Assembly: GCA_963834855.1 (NCBI GenBank)
Contig: CAWIDH010000007.1
Span: 40,600-104,599, forward strand
Source: DATJKD01 sp963834855
Lineage (GTDB): Bacteria; Pseudomonadota; Gammaproteobacteria; Steroidobacterales; Steroidobacteraceae
DNA length: 64,000 nt
Direction of reading: 5' to 3'
This document shows, piece by piece, positions 1 through 8,590 of this stretch. The notes below the pieces were generated by a model. The model saw only the letters and a program-made list of their open reading frames with translations, did no database searches and was not told the DNA's origin. A program made the translations under genes and the position numbers. The stretch's first letter is position 1. The number at the start of each line of letters is the position of its first letter.

Positions 1-93
1 CTTCAAGGAGTTTCCGCCGGCGCAACGGCCGGCAGTTTCACCATCGACGACGCGATGGAGAAGATGAGCGCGGTGGCCGCCGGCGGCGAGTGA
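1..93 (+). CDS. C-terminal tail of an arylsulfatase-like sulfatase, partial and frameshifted
   Basis: Only the last ~30 codons are in the window. Bases 2-34 read FKEFPPAQRPA and the next frame then reads SFTIDDAMEKMSAV to a TGA at 91-93. Joined through a one-base shift near 33, this gives FPPxQxPxSFxxD, which I recall as the usual end of bacterial arylsulfatases of the sulfatase superfamily (sulfate ester hydrolysis, often periplasmic). No catalytic residues are inside the window, so the family call rests on this tail and on the neighbouring DUF1254/HAD genes, with which such sulfatases often cluster. It could also be another sulfatase-superfamily member. Confidence 0.4.
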   Translation, partial: LQGVSAGATAGSFTIDDAMEKMSAVAAGGE

Positions 94-95
94 GC

Positions 96-215
96 ATGCT
101 GGACTCGTGGAACGAGGGCGCGCTCTGGTGCGAGCAGCCGTTTGGATGACCTGATCGCCGGTGGCCAAAGGCTGGACCGTCGTCAGCATGAAACACGACG
201 GATATGGAGTATCCG
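96..215 (+). pseudogene. internally deleted second copy of the downstream HAD-family hydrolase gene
   Basis: Three short islands match the HAD gene at 1893-2804 in the same order. Bases 96-122 match its start (27 positions, two differences against 1893-1919). Bases 123-140 (CTCTGGTGCGAGCAGCCG) are identical to 2024-2041, which encode the residues just after the DxDGT motif. Bases 179-194 (GTCGTCAGCATGAAAC) are identical to 2754-2769 near the gene's 3' end. Everything between the islands is missing, so about 85% of the gene has been lost. It lies directly behind the sulfatase stop, the place where a coupled HAD gene would start. Confidence 0.6.
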
Positions 216-245
216 GCGGTGTCTCCGCCAAGGGACAGTGAAGTC

Positions 246-1610
246 ATGACAACCTCAGAACGAAGACCGACGTCTCTCTCGCGACGAAGCCAAGGCCATC
301 GCGCAGGACGCCTACATCTTCGGCTTGCCGCTGGTATACATCGCCGTCCAAGCGGACGTACAGACGAACGTCGCCAAGCCCGAAGGCGGGCGGGCACCGT
401 TCAACCAGTTCGACAACCACCGCGAGTTCCCCGACGCCAAGAACAACAAGATCGTCGGGATGAACGTGGACACGCTGTATTCGCTCGCCAACGTCGACGT
501 CACCGCCGAGCCGATCGTGCTGGTCGTGCCGCCGATGGAAGGCAAACGGTGGTGGATCATGCAGATCATCGACGCGTGGAACGATGTGCCGGCCGCGCCC
601 GGCTCCCGCACGCACGGCGGCAAGGGCGGCAACTTTGCGCTCGTCGGCCCGAACTTCAAAGGCAAGCTCCCCGCCGGTCTGGAGGAGATCCGCGTCGATA
701 CCAGTCTCATCGCGATCGGCGGACGGACCTATACCGGCGGGAAGGCCGACTACCCTGCGGTTCATAAGATTCAGGACCAGTACAAGCTGATCCCGCTCGC
801 GAAATGGAAGGGTGCGGGTACAAGCTACACCCCGCCCGCCAGTGTGCCGGTCAAGCCGGGCATCGACGCCAAGACGCCGGTGCCCGTGCAAGTGTTCAAG
901 ATGTCGGCCGATCAGTTTTTCGGGCGGCTGTGCCGAATTGCTGGTCGACAACCCCGCGACGGCCGGCGGATGCGCCGGTTATGGCGCGACTCGCCAAACT
1001 CGGCGTCCGGCCCGGTGCGGAGTTTACGAGCGAAGCATTCGACGCCGACACTCGCAAGGCGATCGACGAGGGCATCGCCGCCGCCCAGAAGGCGATTCGC
1101 GACGAAGAGTCGAAGATGGGTGACATGATCAACGGCTGGCAGATCGCCCGGGACCTCGGCCGCTACGGAACGAAGTACACGTATCGGGCTGCCTGGACGT
1201 TCTTCGCCGTGGGCGGCAACCTCGTCGAAGACGCGATCTACCCGCTGACGCTGACGGATAGCGATGGGAAGAAGCTCACCGGCGCGAACAACCATGTGCT
1301 CCACTTCGCGAAGGACCAGATCCCGCCGGTGGACGCGTTCTGGTCGATCACGATGTACGACAAGGATTCCTACCTCGTCGTCAATCCGATCAACCGCTAC
1401 ACGCTCGGCGATCGCAGCAACGTGAAGCTCGGCGATGACGGTTCGCTGACCATCTACATTCAGAGCGAGTCACCTGGCAAGGACAAGGAAAGCAACTGGC
1501 TGCCGAGCCCGAAAGGGGACACGTTCAAGCTGGCCCTGCGGCTCTACGTTCCGAAGAAGCAAGTCGCCGACGGCACCTGGAAACCGCCATCCGTGAAGCG
1601 CGCGAGCTGA
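246..1610 (+). pseudogene. DUF1254/DUF1214-family protein, multiply frameshifted
   Basis: Reading through three frames gives a typical DUF1254 protein of about 450 residues. The N-terminal part is readable from about 277 (LSRDEAKAIAQDAYIFGLPL) and runs to FKMSADQFFGRL near 935; AELLVDNPATA follows in a second frame; ADAPVMARLAKLGVRPG to the stop at 1608-1610 is in a third. The DUF1254 hallmarks NMDTLYS-like (MNVDTLYS) and the C-terminal DUF1214 stretch (FWSITMYDKDSYLV, NRYTLGDR) are present. The ATG at 246 is out of frame with the rest, so at least three shifts are needed. Function of the family is not established; members are often encoded beside sulfatases and transporters. Either the gene has decayed or the consensus carries errors. 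Confidence 0.7.
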
Positions 1611-1671
1611 CGCCGGTTCGCGGGGTGCAACGGCTGCAGTCAAGACCGAGGAGTACAACAGGGTCCCCGAC

Positions 1672-1857
1672 ATGGCCACGCCAACATCGAACCCGACATT
1701 CAGCGCCGCCGATCTGGCGACGCGCAACGTCCGGCGCCACGTCACTTGGAACACCATCACGGGGCTCGCTGTTACAACAGCACTCACATTCGATCAGGTT
1801 CGAGGAGAGCACGGCTACGCCGTCGGCGTCCAGGCGGCGGTGTGGGGGCGTCCGTAA
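1672..1857 (+). pseudogene. possible 5' remnant of another gene, unassigned
   Basis: An ATG-started frame of 61 codons with a plausible N-terminus (MATPTSNPTFSAADLATR) lies between the broken DUF1254 and HAD genes. The segment LATRNVRR and a later AAVWGRP resemble the start of DUF1254 proteins that contain ERRAVEAVIWGMP, but the stretch between them does not fit in one frame. It may be the front end of a second decayed DUF1254 copy. It could equally be non-coding; I cannot recognise it with confidence. Confidence 0.2.
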
Positions 1858-1892
1858 ACCTAACGGCGGGGCCTCCCCCGGAGAGACTGACG

Positions 1893-2804
1893 ATGCTGGA
1901 TTCGTGGAACGACGGCGCGTCAAATCGAGCGATCGTCGACTTCGTCGCACGCGTGACGAAGGAGGGCGGGCGGACTATGTCCCGCCCGCCGAGCGCATCG
2001 CGACGTTCGATAACGACGGTACACTCTGGTGCGAGCAGCCGGTGCAGTTCCAGGTCTTCTTTCTCGCGGACCGCGTGAAGCAGCTCGCGGCGAAGGATCC
2101 ATCGCTCAAGGAGCGCCAGCCTTTCAAGGCGTTCATCGAACACGACCACAAGACCCTACATGCGCTCGGCAAGAAGGCGCTGATGGAGCTCTTCGCCGCC
2201 ACGCACGCCGGCATGGTCGAGGAGGAGTTCGATCGGATCGCAGGCGGCTGGTTCGCCGAGGCGAGGCACCCGAAGCTCGGGCGCCTCTTCAAGGAGTGAC
2301 GTATCGGCCGCAGATGGAGCTGCTCGCTTACCTCGGGCGAACGAGCTTCAAGACCTTCGTCGTTTCGGGGGGCGGCATCGACCTGATCCGTGCCATCGCC
2401 GAAGAAGCCTACGGTATTCCGCCCGAACAAGTCATCGGTTCCAGCGCGAAGCTCAAGTTCGAAACGATCGGCGAGAGGCCGGCACTGATGAAGCTCGGAG
2501 ACTCGACAGCTTCGACGATCGCGAGGCCAAGCCGCAGAACATCGGGCTGCACATCGGACGCCGCCCGATCCTCGCCTTCGGCAATTCCGACGGGGACCTC
2601 GCGATGCTGCGCTACGTCCGGAGCGGGCCCGGCGCACGTCTCGCATTGCTCGTGCATCACGACGACGCCGAGCGCGAGTTCGCATACGACCGCGAGTTCA
2701 AGCTGAGCCCGCTCGTGGAGGCGCTCGACAAGTCCGCGGAGTACGGCATCACAGTCGTCAGCATGAAACGCGACTGGGCAACGGTGTTCGGAGACGCTCC
2801 GTAG
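1893..2804 (+). pseudogene. HAD-superfamily hydrolase, three frameshifts
   Basis: The full-length HAD-like phosphohydrolase is readable only by joining four segments: MLDSWNDGASNRAIVDFVAR (from 1893), then PPAERIATFDNDGTLWCEQ to a stop at 2297-2299, then LGRTSFKTFVVSGGG to about 2515, then AFGNSDGDLAMLRY to the TAG at 2802-2804. HAD motif I is FDNDGT (nucleophile Asp), motif II is in VVSGGG, and motif IV is GNSDGD. The total of about 300 residues is normal for this secreted or cytosolic acid-phosphatase-like branch. The stop overlaps the GTG of the next gene by one base, so the pair was translationally coupled. A shorter remnant copy lies at 96-215. Confidence 0.7.
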
Positions 2805-3667
2805 TGAGCGCGGCACAGCTCATTTCGCTCGCCATCCAGGTCAGCATGGCGACGATCGTCTTCTGCGTCGCGCTGAAGGCCAGCTTCCAGGATGTCCTGC
2901 CGCTGCTGCGGCAGCCGGCGTTGCTCGCGCGCTCTCTGCTCGCGATGAACGTGATCATGCCGGTGATTGCCGCGGTCCTTGCGGCCGCATTCAACTTCCA
3001 CCGGGCGCTCGAGATCGCGCTCATCGCGCTCGCGGTCTCGCCGGTTCCACCTGTACTGCCCAGCAAGGAATTCAAGGCGGGCGGAACGGCGTCATACGTG
3101 GTCGGGCTGCTCGTGATCTCCGCGCTGGTGTCGATCGTTTTCGTGCCCGCCGCGCTCGAGCTGTTGGGACGGGCCTTCGGGCGCCCGGCCCACATGCCCA
3201 TGACGGCCGTTGCCTGGATCGTCGCGACGTCCGTGCTCGCGCCGCTCGCCGCGGGCTCTCTCGTCCGGCGACTGGCGCCGTCAGTCGCCGAGCGGATCGC
3301 ACGGCCGCTCTCCATCGCAGGCACAGGGTTGCTCGTTGCCGCCTTCCTGCCGGTGCTCGTGAAAATGTGGCCGGCGCTCCTTGCGCAGATCGGCGACTTT
3401 ACGTTGCTCGCGATCGTCGTGTTCGTGGTGGCGGGACTTGCGGTCGGGCACTGGCTCGGCGGCCCGCATCCGGATGATCGCACGGTGCTCGCGCTCTCGA
3501 CCGCGACGCGGCATCCCGGGGTCGCGGTCGCGATCGCGCAGGTCAACGCGCCCGACGATCATTCCATCGCGGCGGCCGTCCTGCTGGCCTTCCTCGTGGG
3601 CGCGATGGTGTCGGTTCCGTACGTGAAGTGGCGCGCGCGGCAACATGCGGTGGGGGGCGTGCGATGA
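2804..3667 (+). CDS. BASS-family (bile acid:sodium symporter-like) membrane carrier
   Basis: A 287-residue polytopic membrane protein with about nine hydrophobic segments spread over its whole length. Its size and the inner segment VSPVPPVLPSKEF, together with the late STATRHPGVAVAIAQ segment, fit the BASS/sodium-dependent transporter superfamily, which uses a Na+ gradient to move organic anions. The substrate cannot be read from the sequence. The GTG start at 2804 overlaps the stop of the HAD gene, and its own TGA overlaps the ATG of the DUF1622 gene, so the three form one transcription unit. Codon use and frame are intact, unlike the genes just upstream. Confidence 0.75.
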   Translation: MSAAQLISLAIQVSMATIVFCVALKASFQDVLPLLRQPALLARSLLAMNVIMPVIAAVLAAAFNFHRALEIALIALAVSPVPPVLPSKEFKAGGTASYVVGLLVISALVSIVFVPAALELLGRAFGRPAHMPMTAVAWIVATSVLAPLAAGSLVRRLAPSVAERIARPLSIAGTGLLVAAFLPVLVKMWPALLAQIGDFTLLAIVVFVVAGLAVGHWLGGPHPDDRTVLALSTATRHPGVAVAIAQVNAPDDHSIAAAVLLAFLVGAMVSVPYVKWRARQHAVGGVR

Positions 3668-4023
3668 AGGAATGGCTGAGCGTCATCACCGAGTACGCCA
3701 TCGTCATCATCGATGCCCTGGCGCTCTTGATCATCGTCGTCGGAACGCTCGAGGCGTTCGTCAACGGATTGCGCGCGATGCTCACATCCGCATCCGGCCA
3801 CGAGAGGCGCGACGTCTGGCTGCGCTATGCGCGCTGGCTGGTTGCGGGCCTCACCTTCCAGCTCGCGGCGGACATCATCGAGACCTCCATCACGACGAGT
3901 TGGGAATCGATCGTCCGGCTCGCCGCGATTGCCGTCATCCGGACATTTCTCAACTACTTCCTGGAACGCGACCTGGCGGAAGTGCGCGAACGCCAGCGCG
4001 AAGGGGAGAAACGCGCGGCGTAG
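3664..4023 (+). CDS. DUF1622-family small membrane protein
   Basis: A 119-residue protein with an N-terminal membrane segment (residues ~8-30, AIVIIDALALLIIVVGTLEA), a middle one (~55-70) and a third (~75-95), ending in a charged tail. The pattern of a first helix followed by WLVAGLTFQLAADIIETSI is that of DUF1622 proteins, whose function is unknown. The ATG at 3664 overlaps the stop of the upstream carrier as ATGA, which decides this start over an upstream in-frame one. It is probably made with the BASS carrier and may be an accessory to it. Confidence 0.8.
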   Translation: MKEWLSVITEYAIVIIDALALLIIVVGTLEAFVNGLRAMLTSASGHERRDVWLRYARWLVAGLTFQLAADIIETSITTSWESIVRLAAIAVIRTFLNYFLERDLAEVRERQREGEKRAA

Positions 4024-4136
4024 CCGGCCCGAAGCGAGCGTCATCAGCGGTCGCGCGGACGTGGCGAGGCGCGCACGAATGCGTTAAGGTCCGCCGCAAC
4101 CGGCCAGTGGCCGGCACAAGAAGATCAGGGGGACTC

Positions 4137-5624
4137 ATGAAGAGACGCGCATTGCTTCAGGCGGCGGTCGGCATGGCCGCGCTCTGGCCAGCCCGGTCGT
4201 TGCTCGCGCAGGTCGCGGCCGCCGGCGGCGAGCTGGCGGCGAAGACGCTGACCGGCGGGGCGACCACGCTCAGGCTCGCGGACGTCGAGGCGCTGGCCGG
4301 CAGCCTGCGCGGCCGGCTGATCCTGCCGGGGCAGGGCGACTACGACGTAGCGCGCCAGGTCTGGAACGCGATGATCGACCGCCGGCCGGCGCTGATCGCG
4401 CGGTGCGCGTCGCCCTCCGATGTGATGCAGGTGGTGAACTTCGCTCGCGAGCGTGAGCTGCTGACGGCCGTACGCTGCGGCGGACACAGCGCGAGCGGCA
4501 AGTCGACCTGCGACGGGGGAATCGTCATCGATCTCTCGCCGATGCAGAGCGTGCGGGTCGATCCCGCCGCAAAGCTGGCCCGTGTCGAGGGTGGAGCGCT
4601 GCTCCGGCATCTCGACCGGGAAACCCGCGCCTTCGGCCTCGTCACGACGGCGGGCACGGTGTCCCACACCGGCGTCGGCGGGCTGACGCTGGGCGGAGGC
4701 CTGGGCCGCGTCGGACGGCGCTTCGGGCTCGCCTGCGACAACCTGCGTTCGGTCGACGTCGTGACCGCGGCCGGCCAACTCGTGACCGCGAGCGAAACGG
4801 AAAATGCCGACCTGCTGTGGGGCCTGCGTGGCGGCGGCGGTAATTTCGGCGTGGCGACCTCGTTCGAGTTTCGCCTGCATCCGATGGATCCGATGGTCCT
4901 CGCGGGCGATGTCGCGTGGCCCTACAGCCAGGCTCGCGACGTGATGCGCTTCTACGCCGAGTACTCGGCCAATGCGCCGGACGAGCTCAACGCCGATCTG
5001 GGCACGTTCACGACCCCCGACGGCCAGAAGATGATCGGCAGCGAGCTCGTGTGGTCGGCAGACCACGCGGCCGGAGAGCGCGTGCTCGCCCCGTACCGCG
5101 CCTTCGGTTCGCCTGCGATCGACACGGTGCGCGCCGTCCCGTACACCGAAGTGCAGTCGCGGCACGACCAGATGCTCGCCAACGGGATTCGCGACTACCG
5201 CAAGTCCGGCTTCCTGGTCGAGCTCGACGATCGCACGATCGACGCCCTGCTCGAGACCCTGCGTGCCGCGCCACCGGGACTCGTGCGCATGAGTTTCCAG
5301 CAGTCCGGCGGCGCAATCGGCCGCCGCTCCTTGGATGCCACCGCGTTTCCAAACCGCGACGCGCGTTACTGGGTGTCCCTCAGCAGCAGCTCGAAGAACC
5401 CCGCCGAGGACGAGGCTCGCATCGCCGCCGTGCGCGCCGCCTGGAAGCCCATCGAGCCGCTGACCCGGGGCTTCTATGTCAACGCGATGACCGAGGACGA
5501 ATACGCCAAGGTGGATTCGAACTACGGCCCGAACTACGCGCGGCTTGCCAAGCTCAAGCGCAAGTACGACCCGGCCAACCTGTTCCGGCTGAACGCGAAC
5601 GTCGTGCCGGCCGCGACGGTCTGA
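4137..5624 (+). CDS. exported FAD-linked oxidase of the berberine-bridge-enzyme-like family
   Basis: A protein of 495 residues. It begins MKRRALLQAAVGMAALW, a twin-arginine-like signal followed by LLAQ, so export by Tat is likely. The FAD-binding PCMH domain occupies about residues 85-260, with CGGHSASGK near 115 where the His is the usual covalent flavin attachment site, and GGLTLGGGLGRVGRRFGLA near 180-200. A C-terminal BBE domain ends with the typical NYGPNYARLAKLKRKYDPANLF. These enzymes oxidise alcohols, sugars or related substrates with O2; the substrate here is unknown. An RBS-like GATCAGGGGG precedes the ATG at 4137. Confidence 0.85.
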   Translation: MKRRALLQAAVGMAALWPARSLLAQVAAAGGELAAKTLTGGATTLRLADVEALAGSLRGRLILPGQGDYDVARQVWNAMIDRRPALIARCASPSDVMQVVNFARERELLTAVRCGGHSASGKSTCDGGIVIDLSPMQSVRVDPAAKLARVEGGALLRHLDRETRAFGLVTTAGTVSHTGVGGLTLGGGLGRVGRRFGLACDNLRSVDVVTAAGQLVTASETENADLLWGLRGGGGNFGVATSFEFRLHPMDPMVLAGDVAWPYSQARDVMRFYAEYSANAPDELNADLGTFTTPDGQKMIGSELVWSADHAAGERVLAPYRAFGSPAIDTVRAVPYTEVQSRHDQMLANGIRDYRKSGFLVELDDRTIDALLETLRAAPPGLVRMSFQQSGGAIGRRSLDATAFPNRDARYWVSLSSSSKNPAEDEARIAAVRAAWKPIEPLTRGFYVNAMTEDEYAKVDSNYGPNYARLAKLKRKYDPANLFRLNANVVPAATV

Positions 5625-5698
5625 GCGGCAGGCGCACCTCGGCCGGCTGCGGGAATCGCAGCGCGCTGGAGCCGGTGTCGCGCGTGTTGAGTCGCCGT

Positions 5699-5899
5699 TC
5701 AGCGGCGCAGCAGCCAGATGATCAGACTCACGATCAGGCTCACGACGATCATCGTCGTGAACGGCGCGAACAGCTTGAAACCCGGGCGGTCCACGACGAC
5801 GTCGCCCGGCAAGCGCCCGATGGGGAGCTTCGAGATCCAGGGCCAGAGGACGCCGACCGCGGCGATCAACAGGCCGATCACGATGAGCACGCGTTGCAC
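5699..5899 (-). CDS. DUF2905-family small membrane protein
   Basis: A 66-residue protein with two membrane helices (about residues 4-20 and 46-63) separated by a loop LPIGRLPGDVVVDRPG, which is the diagnostic DUF2905 sequence. The family is widespread in proteobacteria and has no assigned role. It is transcribed towards the oxidase gene, and the 75-base gap between their 3' ends holds nothing else I recognise. Confidence 0.85.
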   Translation of the reverse strand: MQRVLIVIGLLIAAVGVLWPWISKLPIGRLPGDVVVDRPGFKLFAPFTTMIVVSLIVSLIIWLLRR

Positions 5900-6088
5900 G
5901 GTGGACCTCCCTGGCCGGCTGTCGAACGATGCAACCAGGCGCCCTCGCGATCAAGTCAGATCGCAACAAGCGTACGGACAGACGACCGGGCGCGGATTGC
6001 CGCGAACAGCATCAGTCAGGCAGGCCCAAGGCGAAAACGTCCCGTTCCGCAAGGACTTGCAGATCCCATGACGATTCGTCATCGCGGC

Positions 6089-6115
6089 TGTCGAAAATGC
6101 CGTTCGTCGTTCGTC
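6089..6115 (+). promoter_or_regulatory. candidate ECF42 promoter upstream of the DGPF operon
   Basis: TGTCGA at 6089-6094 and CGTC at 6112-6115 are separated by 17 bases and lie about 80 bases before the ATG of the first DGPF gene. I recall from work on group ECF42 that its targets carry a TGTCGA -35 and a CGTC-like -10; this recollection should be checked. TGTCGA alone is common in such GC-rich DNA, so the call depends on the spacing and position. No other site of this form precedes the downstream genes, which suggests one transcript from here through the sigma gene. Confidence 0.5.
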
Positions 6116-6196
6116 GCTTAGTTTGGAACACAGGCCGTACCGGCTCGAGTCGGGTTGGACGGCTCCCGGGCGCCAGGCCGCCAAGGAGACTCGACC

Positions 6197-7041
6197 ATGA
6201 AATTCATGATCCTGATCAAGGCCGACGAGGACTCGGAGGCCGGGATCCTGCCGGACCAGCGGCTCTTGGCCGAGATGGGCGCCTACAACGAGGAGCTCGT
6301 CAATGCGGGCGTGATGCTCGCGGGCGAGGGCTTGCACCCGAGCTCGAAGGGCGTGCGCGTCCGGTTCTCGGGCGGCAGGACGTCGGTCATTGACGGACCG
6401 TTCGCCGAGACCAAGGAACTGCTCGCCGGCTTCTGGCTCTGGGACGTGGAGTCCAGGGAAGAGGCGATCGAGTGGGTCAAGCGCTGTCCGAACCCCTCGG
6501 GCGTGGATTGCGAGGTCGAGATTCGCGAGGTCGGTTGCGCGAGCGGTCTCACGGGCGTGACCAAGGCGCCCGAGCGCGCGCCCGGCACGAAGCGGTTCAT
6601 GGTGTTGATCAAGTCCGACCGCGACATGGAAGCCGGTGTCAATCCCGGCGAGGAGCGGCTGGCGGCGATGGCTCGCCGCAACGCCGAGAGCTGCGCAGGC
6701 CGGCGAGCTGCTCCTGGGCGAGGGGTTGCAGCCGACCTCGAAGGGGGCCCGCGTGAGATTCTCCGGCAAGAGCCGCACCGTGGTCGACGGGCCGTTCACC
6801 GAATCCAAGGAGCTGATCGCCGGCTTCTGGCTGATCCAGGCCGCGTCGATGACCGAGGCGATCGAGTGGGTTCGACGCTACCCGTACCCGCGCGACACGC
6901 GACGCGGAATACGAGATCGAGATCCGCCCGGTGTTCGAGGCAGAGGACTTCGGCGCGGAGTTCACCCCCGAGCTGCGCGAGCAGGAAGAACGCCAGCGCG
7001 CACGCATCAATCAACTCAACCAGGCCGGGACGCGGTCCTGA
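6197..7041 (+). CDS. tandem two-domain YCII/DGPF protein, frameshifted
   Basis: Two complete YCII (DGPF) domains are fused in one gene. The first starts at ATG 6197 (MKFMILIKADEDSEAG) and has VIDGPFAETKELLAGFW near residues 65-82. The second begins at KRFMVLIKSDRDMEAG and has VVDGPFTESKELIAGFW. The C-terminus EDFGAEFTPELREQEER is normal for the family. Two single-base shifts (near 6700 and 6895) break the frame. DGPF proteins are small ferredoxin-like-fold proteins that are typical partners and targets of ECF42 sigma factors; their chemistry is not established. An AAGGAG ribosome site sits just upstream. It is followed 9 bases later by the VOC gene. Confidence 0.75.
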
Positions 7042-7050
7042 GGAGGCGAC

Positions 7051-7464
7051 ATGTACATACAGCCCTATCTGTTCTTCGACGGTCGTTGCGAGGAGGCACT
7101 GGACTTCTACAAGAGTGCGCTCGGCGCGGAAGTGACGATGCTGATGCGCTTCAAGGACAGCCCCGAGCCACCGGACCCGAAGATGGTACCTGCGGGCTCC
7201 GAGAACAACGTCATGCATGCGAGCTTCCGCATCGGCGACACCGTCGTGATGGCCTCCGATGGCTTCGGCAAGGGCAAGCCGACCTTCCAGGGCTTTGCGC
7301 TCTCGCTCTCCGTGGCTAGCGATGCAGAGGCGGATCGAAAGTTCTCGGCGCTGGCCAAGGGCGGGCGCATCGACGCACCGCTCAGCAAGACCTTTTTCTC
7401 TTCGAACTTCGGAATGGTTGCCGACCGCTTCGGGGTGCCGTGGATGGTGATCGTCGCGCCCTGA
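7051..7464 (+). CDS. VOC-superfamily (PhnB-like) protein
   Basis: A 137-residue glyoxalase/bleomycin-resistance-fold protein. It starts MYIQPYLFFDGRCEEALDFY, the usual beginning of PhnB/3-demethylubiquinone-methyltransferase-like VOC proteins, and ends FGVPWMVIVAP. The family forms metal-binding dimers with varied functions, so no substrate can be given. GGAGG lies 5-9 bases before the ATG. It is embedded in the DGPF operon; VOC/PhnB proteins are regular members of ECF42-linked operons. Confidence 0.85.
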   Translation: MYIQPYLFFDGRCEEALDFYKSALGAEVTMLMRFKDSPEPPDPKMVPAGSENNVMHASFRIGDTVVMASDGFGKGKPTFQGFALSLSVASDAEADRKFSALAKGGRIDAPLSKTFFSSNFGMVADRFGVPWMVIVAP

Positions 7465-7493
7465 GCGAGCTGGATCACCAAGGAGACAGGACC

Positions 7494-7921
7494 ATGCGAT
7501 TCATGATGCTGATGATCCCGAAGGGCTACGAAAGCGCCAAGCCGGGCACGACGCCCGACGCCAAGGCGGTCGAGGCCATGATGAAGTACAACGAGTCGCT
7601 GCAGAAGGCGGGTGTGCTGCTCGCGCTCGACGGGCTGCATCCGCCGTCGATGGGCGCACGCGTCTCCTTCGCAGGCGGGAAGCCCAAGGTGACCGACGGA
7701 CCATTCGCGGAGGCCAAGGAAGTGCTCGGCGGCTACTGGATGATCCAGGTCCGCTCGAGGGAGGAGGCGATCGAATGGGCCAAGCGTTGCCCCGGCTCGG
7801 ACAACGAGGTGATCGAGGTGCGCCAGGTCAGGAGATGTCGGATTTCCCGGCCGACGTCCAGAAGGCGGCCGCCGGCTTCGCGGACATGCAGGCGAAATCC
7901 GGTCAGCGCACGGGCAAGTGA
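7494..7921 (+). CDS. YCII/DGPF-domain protein with a C-terminal frameshift
   Basis: A single YCII domain from ATG 7494 (MRFMMLMIPKGYESAKPG) with VTDGPFAEAKEVLGGYWMIQ at about residues 65-84 and AIEWAKRCP after it. The frame is lost near 7830, and the neighbouring frame then gives a sensible tail (SDFPADVQKAAAGFADMQ) to a TGA at 7919-7921. The true length would be about 142 residues. AAGGAGACAG precedes the start. It lies 29 bases after the VOC gene and is the third DGPF domain of this operon. Confidence 0.8.
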
Positions 7922-7951
7922 CGGACGCCGTTCGGTCTGCAGGAGACAGCA

Positions 7952-8479
7952 ATGCTCAGCACGATCCTCATCATCGTCACCGTCGTTCTCATAGCGGTGC
8001 TTGTCCGTGCGGCAACCAAGCCCAGTCACTTCCGCGTCGAGCGAGCGACCAGCATCAAGGCTCCGGCGGACAGGATCTTTCCGTACATCAACGACCTGCG
8101 CCGATGGAACGCGTGGTCGCCGTACGAGAAGAAGGACCCGGACATGAAGCGGACGTTCGGTGCGACGACGGCGGGTCCCGGCGCCGCCTACGCCTGGGAC
8201 GGGGACAAGAACGTCGGCAAGGGCCGGATGGAGATCATCGAGTCGACACCGTCTTCCCGGGTCGCGATCAAGCTCGATTTCGAGAAGCCATTCGAAGCGC
8301 ACAACCTCGCGGAGTTCACGCTGCAGCCCAACGGCGCCTCCACGAAGGTGGTGTGGGCCATGGACGGCCCCGCGAGCTACGTGACGAAGCTGATGAGCGT
8401 TTTCCTCGACATGGACAAGATGATCGGCACGGACTTCGAGGCCGGCCTTGCGAGCCTGAAGGCGGTTGCCGAAGCGTAG
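7952..8479 (+). CDS. membrane-anchored SRPBCC (polyketide cyclase/START-like) protein
   Basis: A 175-residue protein with one N-terminal membrane helix (residues ~2-20, LSTILIIVTVVLIAVLVRA) followed by a SRPBCC domain. The domain starts FRVERATSIKAPADRIFPYI and contains LRRWNAWSPYEKKDP and the ends-in-helix segment MDKMIGTDFEAGLASLK typical of the family. SRPBCC domains bind hydrophobic ligands in a deep pocket. It lies in the DGPF operon between the last DGPF gene and the sigma factor, 30 bases after the former; AHSA1/SRPBCC proteins are common in such operons. Confidence 0.8.
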   Translation: MLSTILIIVTVVLIAVLVRAATKPSHFRVERATSIKAPADRIFPYINDLRRWNAWSPYEKKDPDMKRTFGATTAGPGAAYAWDGDKNVGKGRMEIIESTPSSRVAIKLDFEKPFEAHNLAEFTLQPNGASTKVVWAMDGPASYVTKLMSVFLDMDKMIGTDFEAGLASLKAVAEA

Positions 8480-8590
8480 CGGGCTTCGCCAACGACGCAT
8501 CGCAGGGGCAGGGCGGTCCGGCGCGTGACGCGCGGTCCGCCCGGCCGGCGAGGTTGCGCGGGTGGAGTTCTGATGCTCTGATCGGCAGCC

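Noticed and set aside
5920..5925. A second TGTCGA as another ECF42 promoter
   Set aside because: No CGTC at 16-18 bases, and it points into a gene-free stretch before the better site at 6089.
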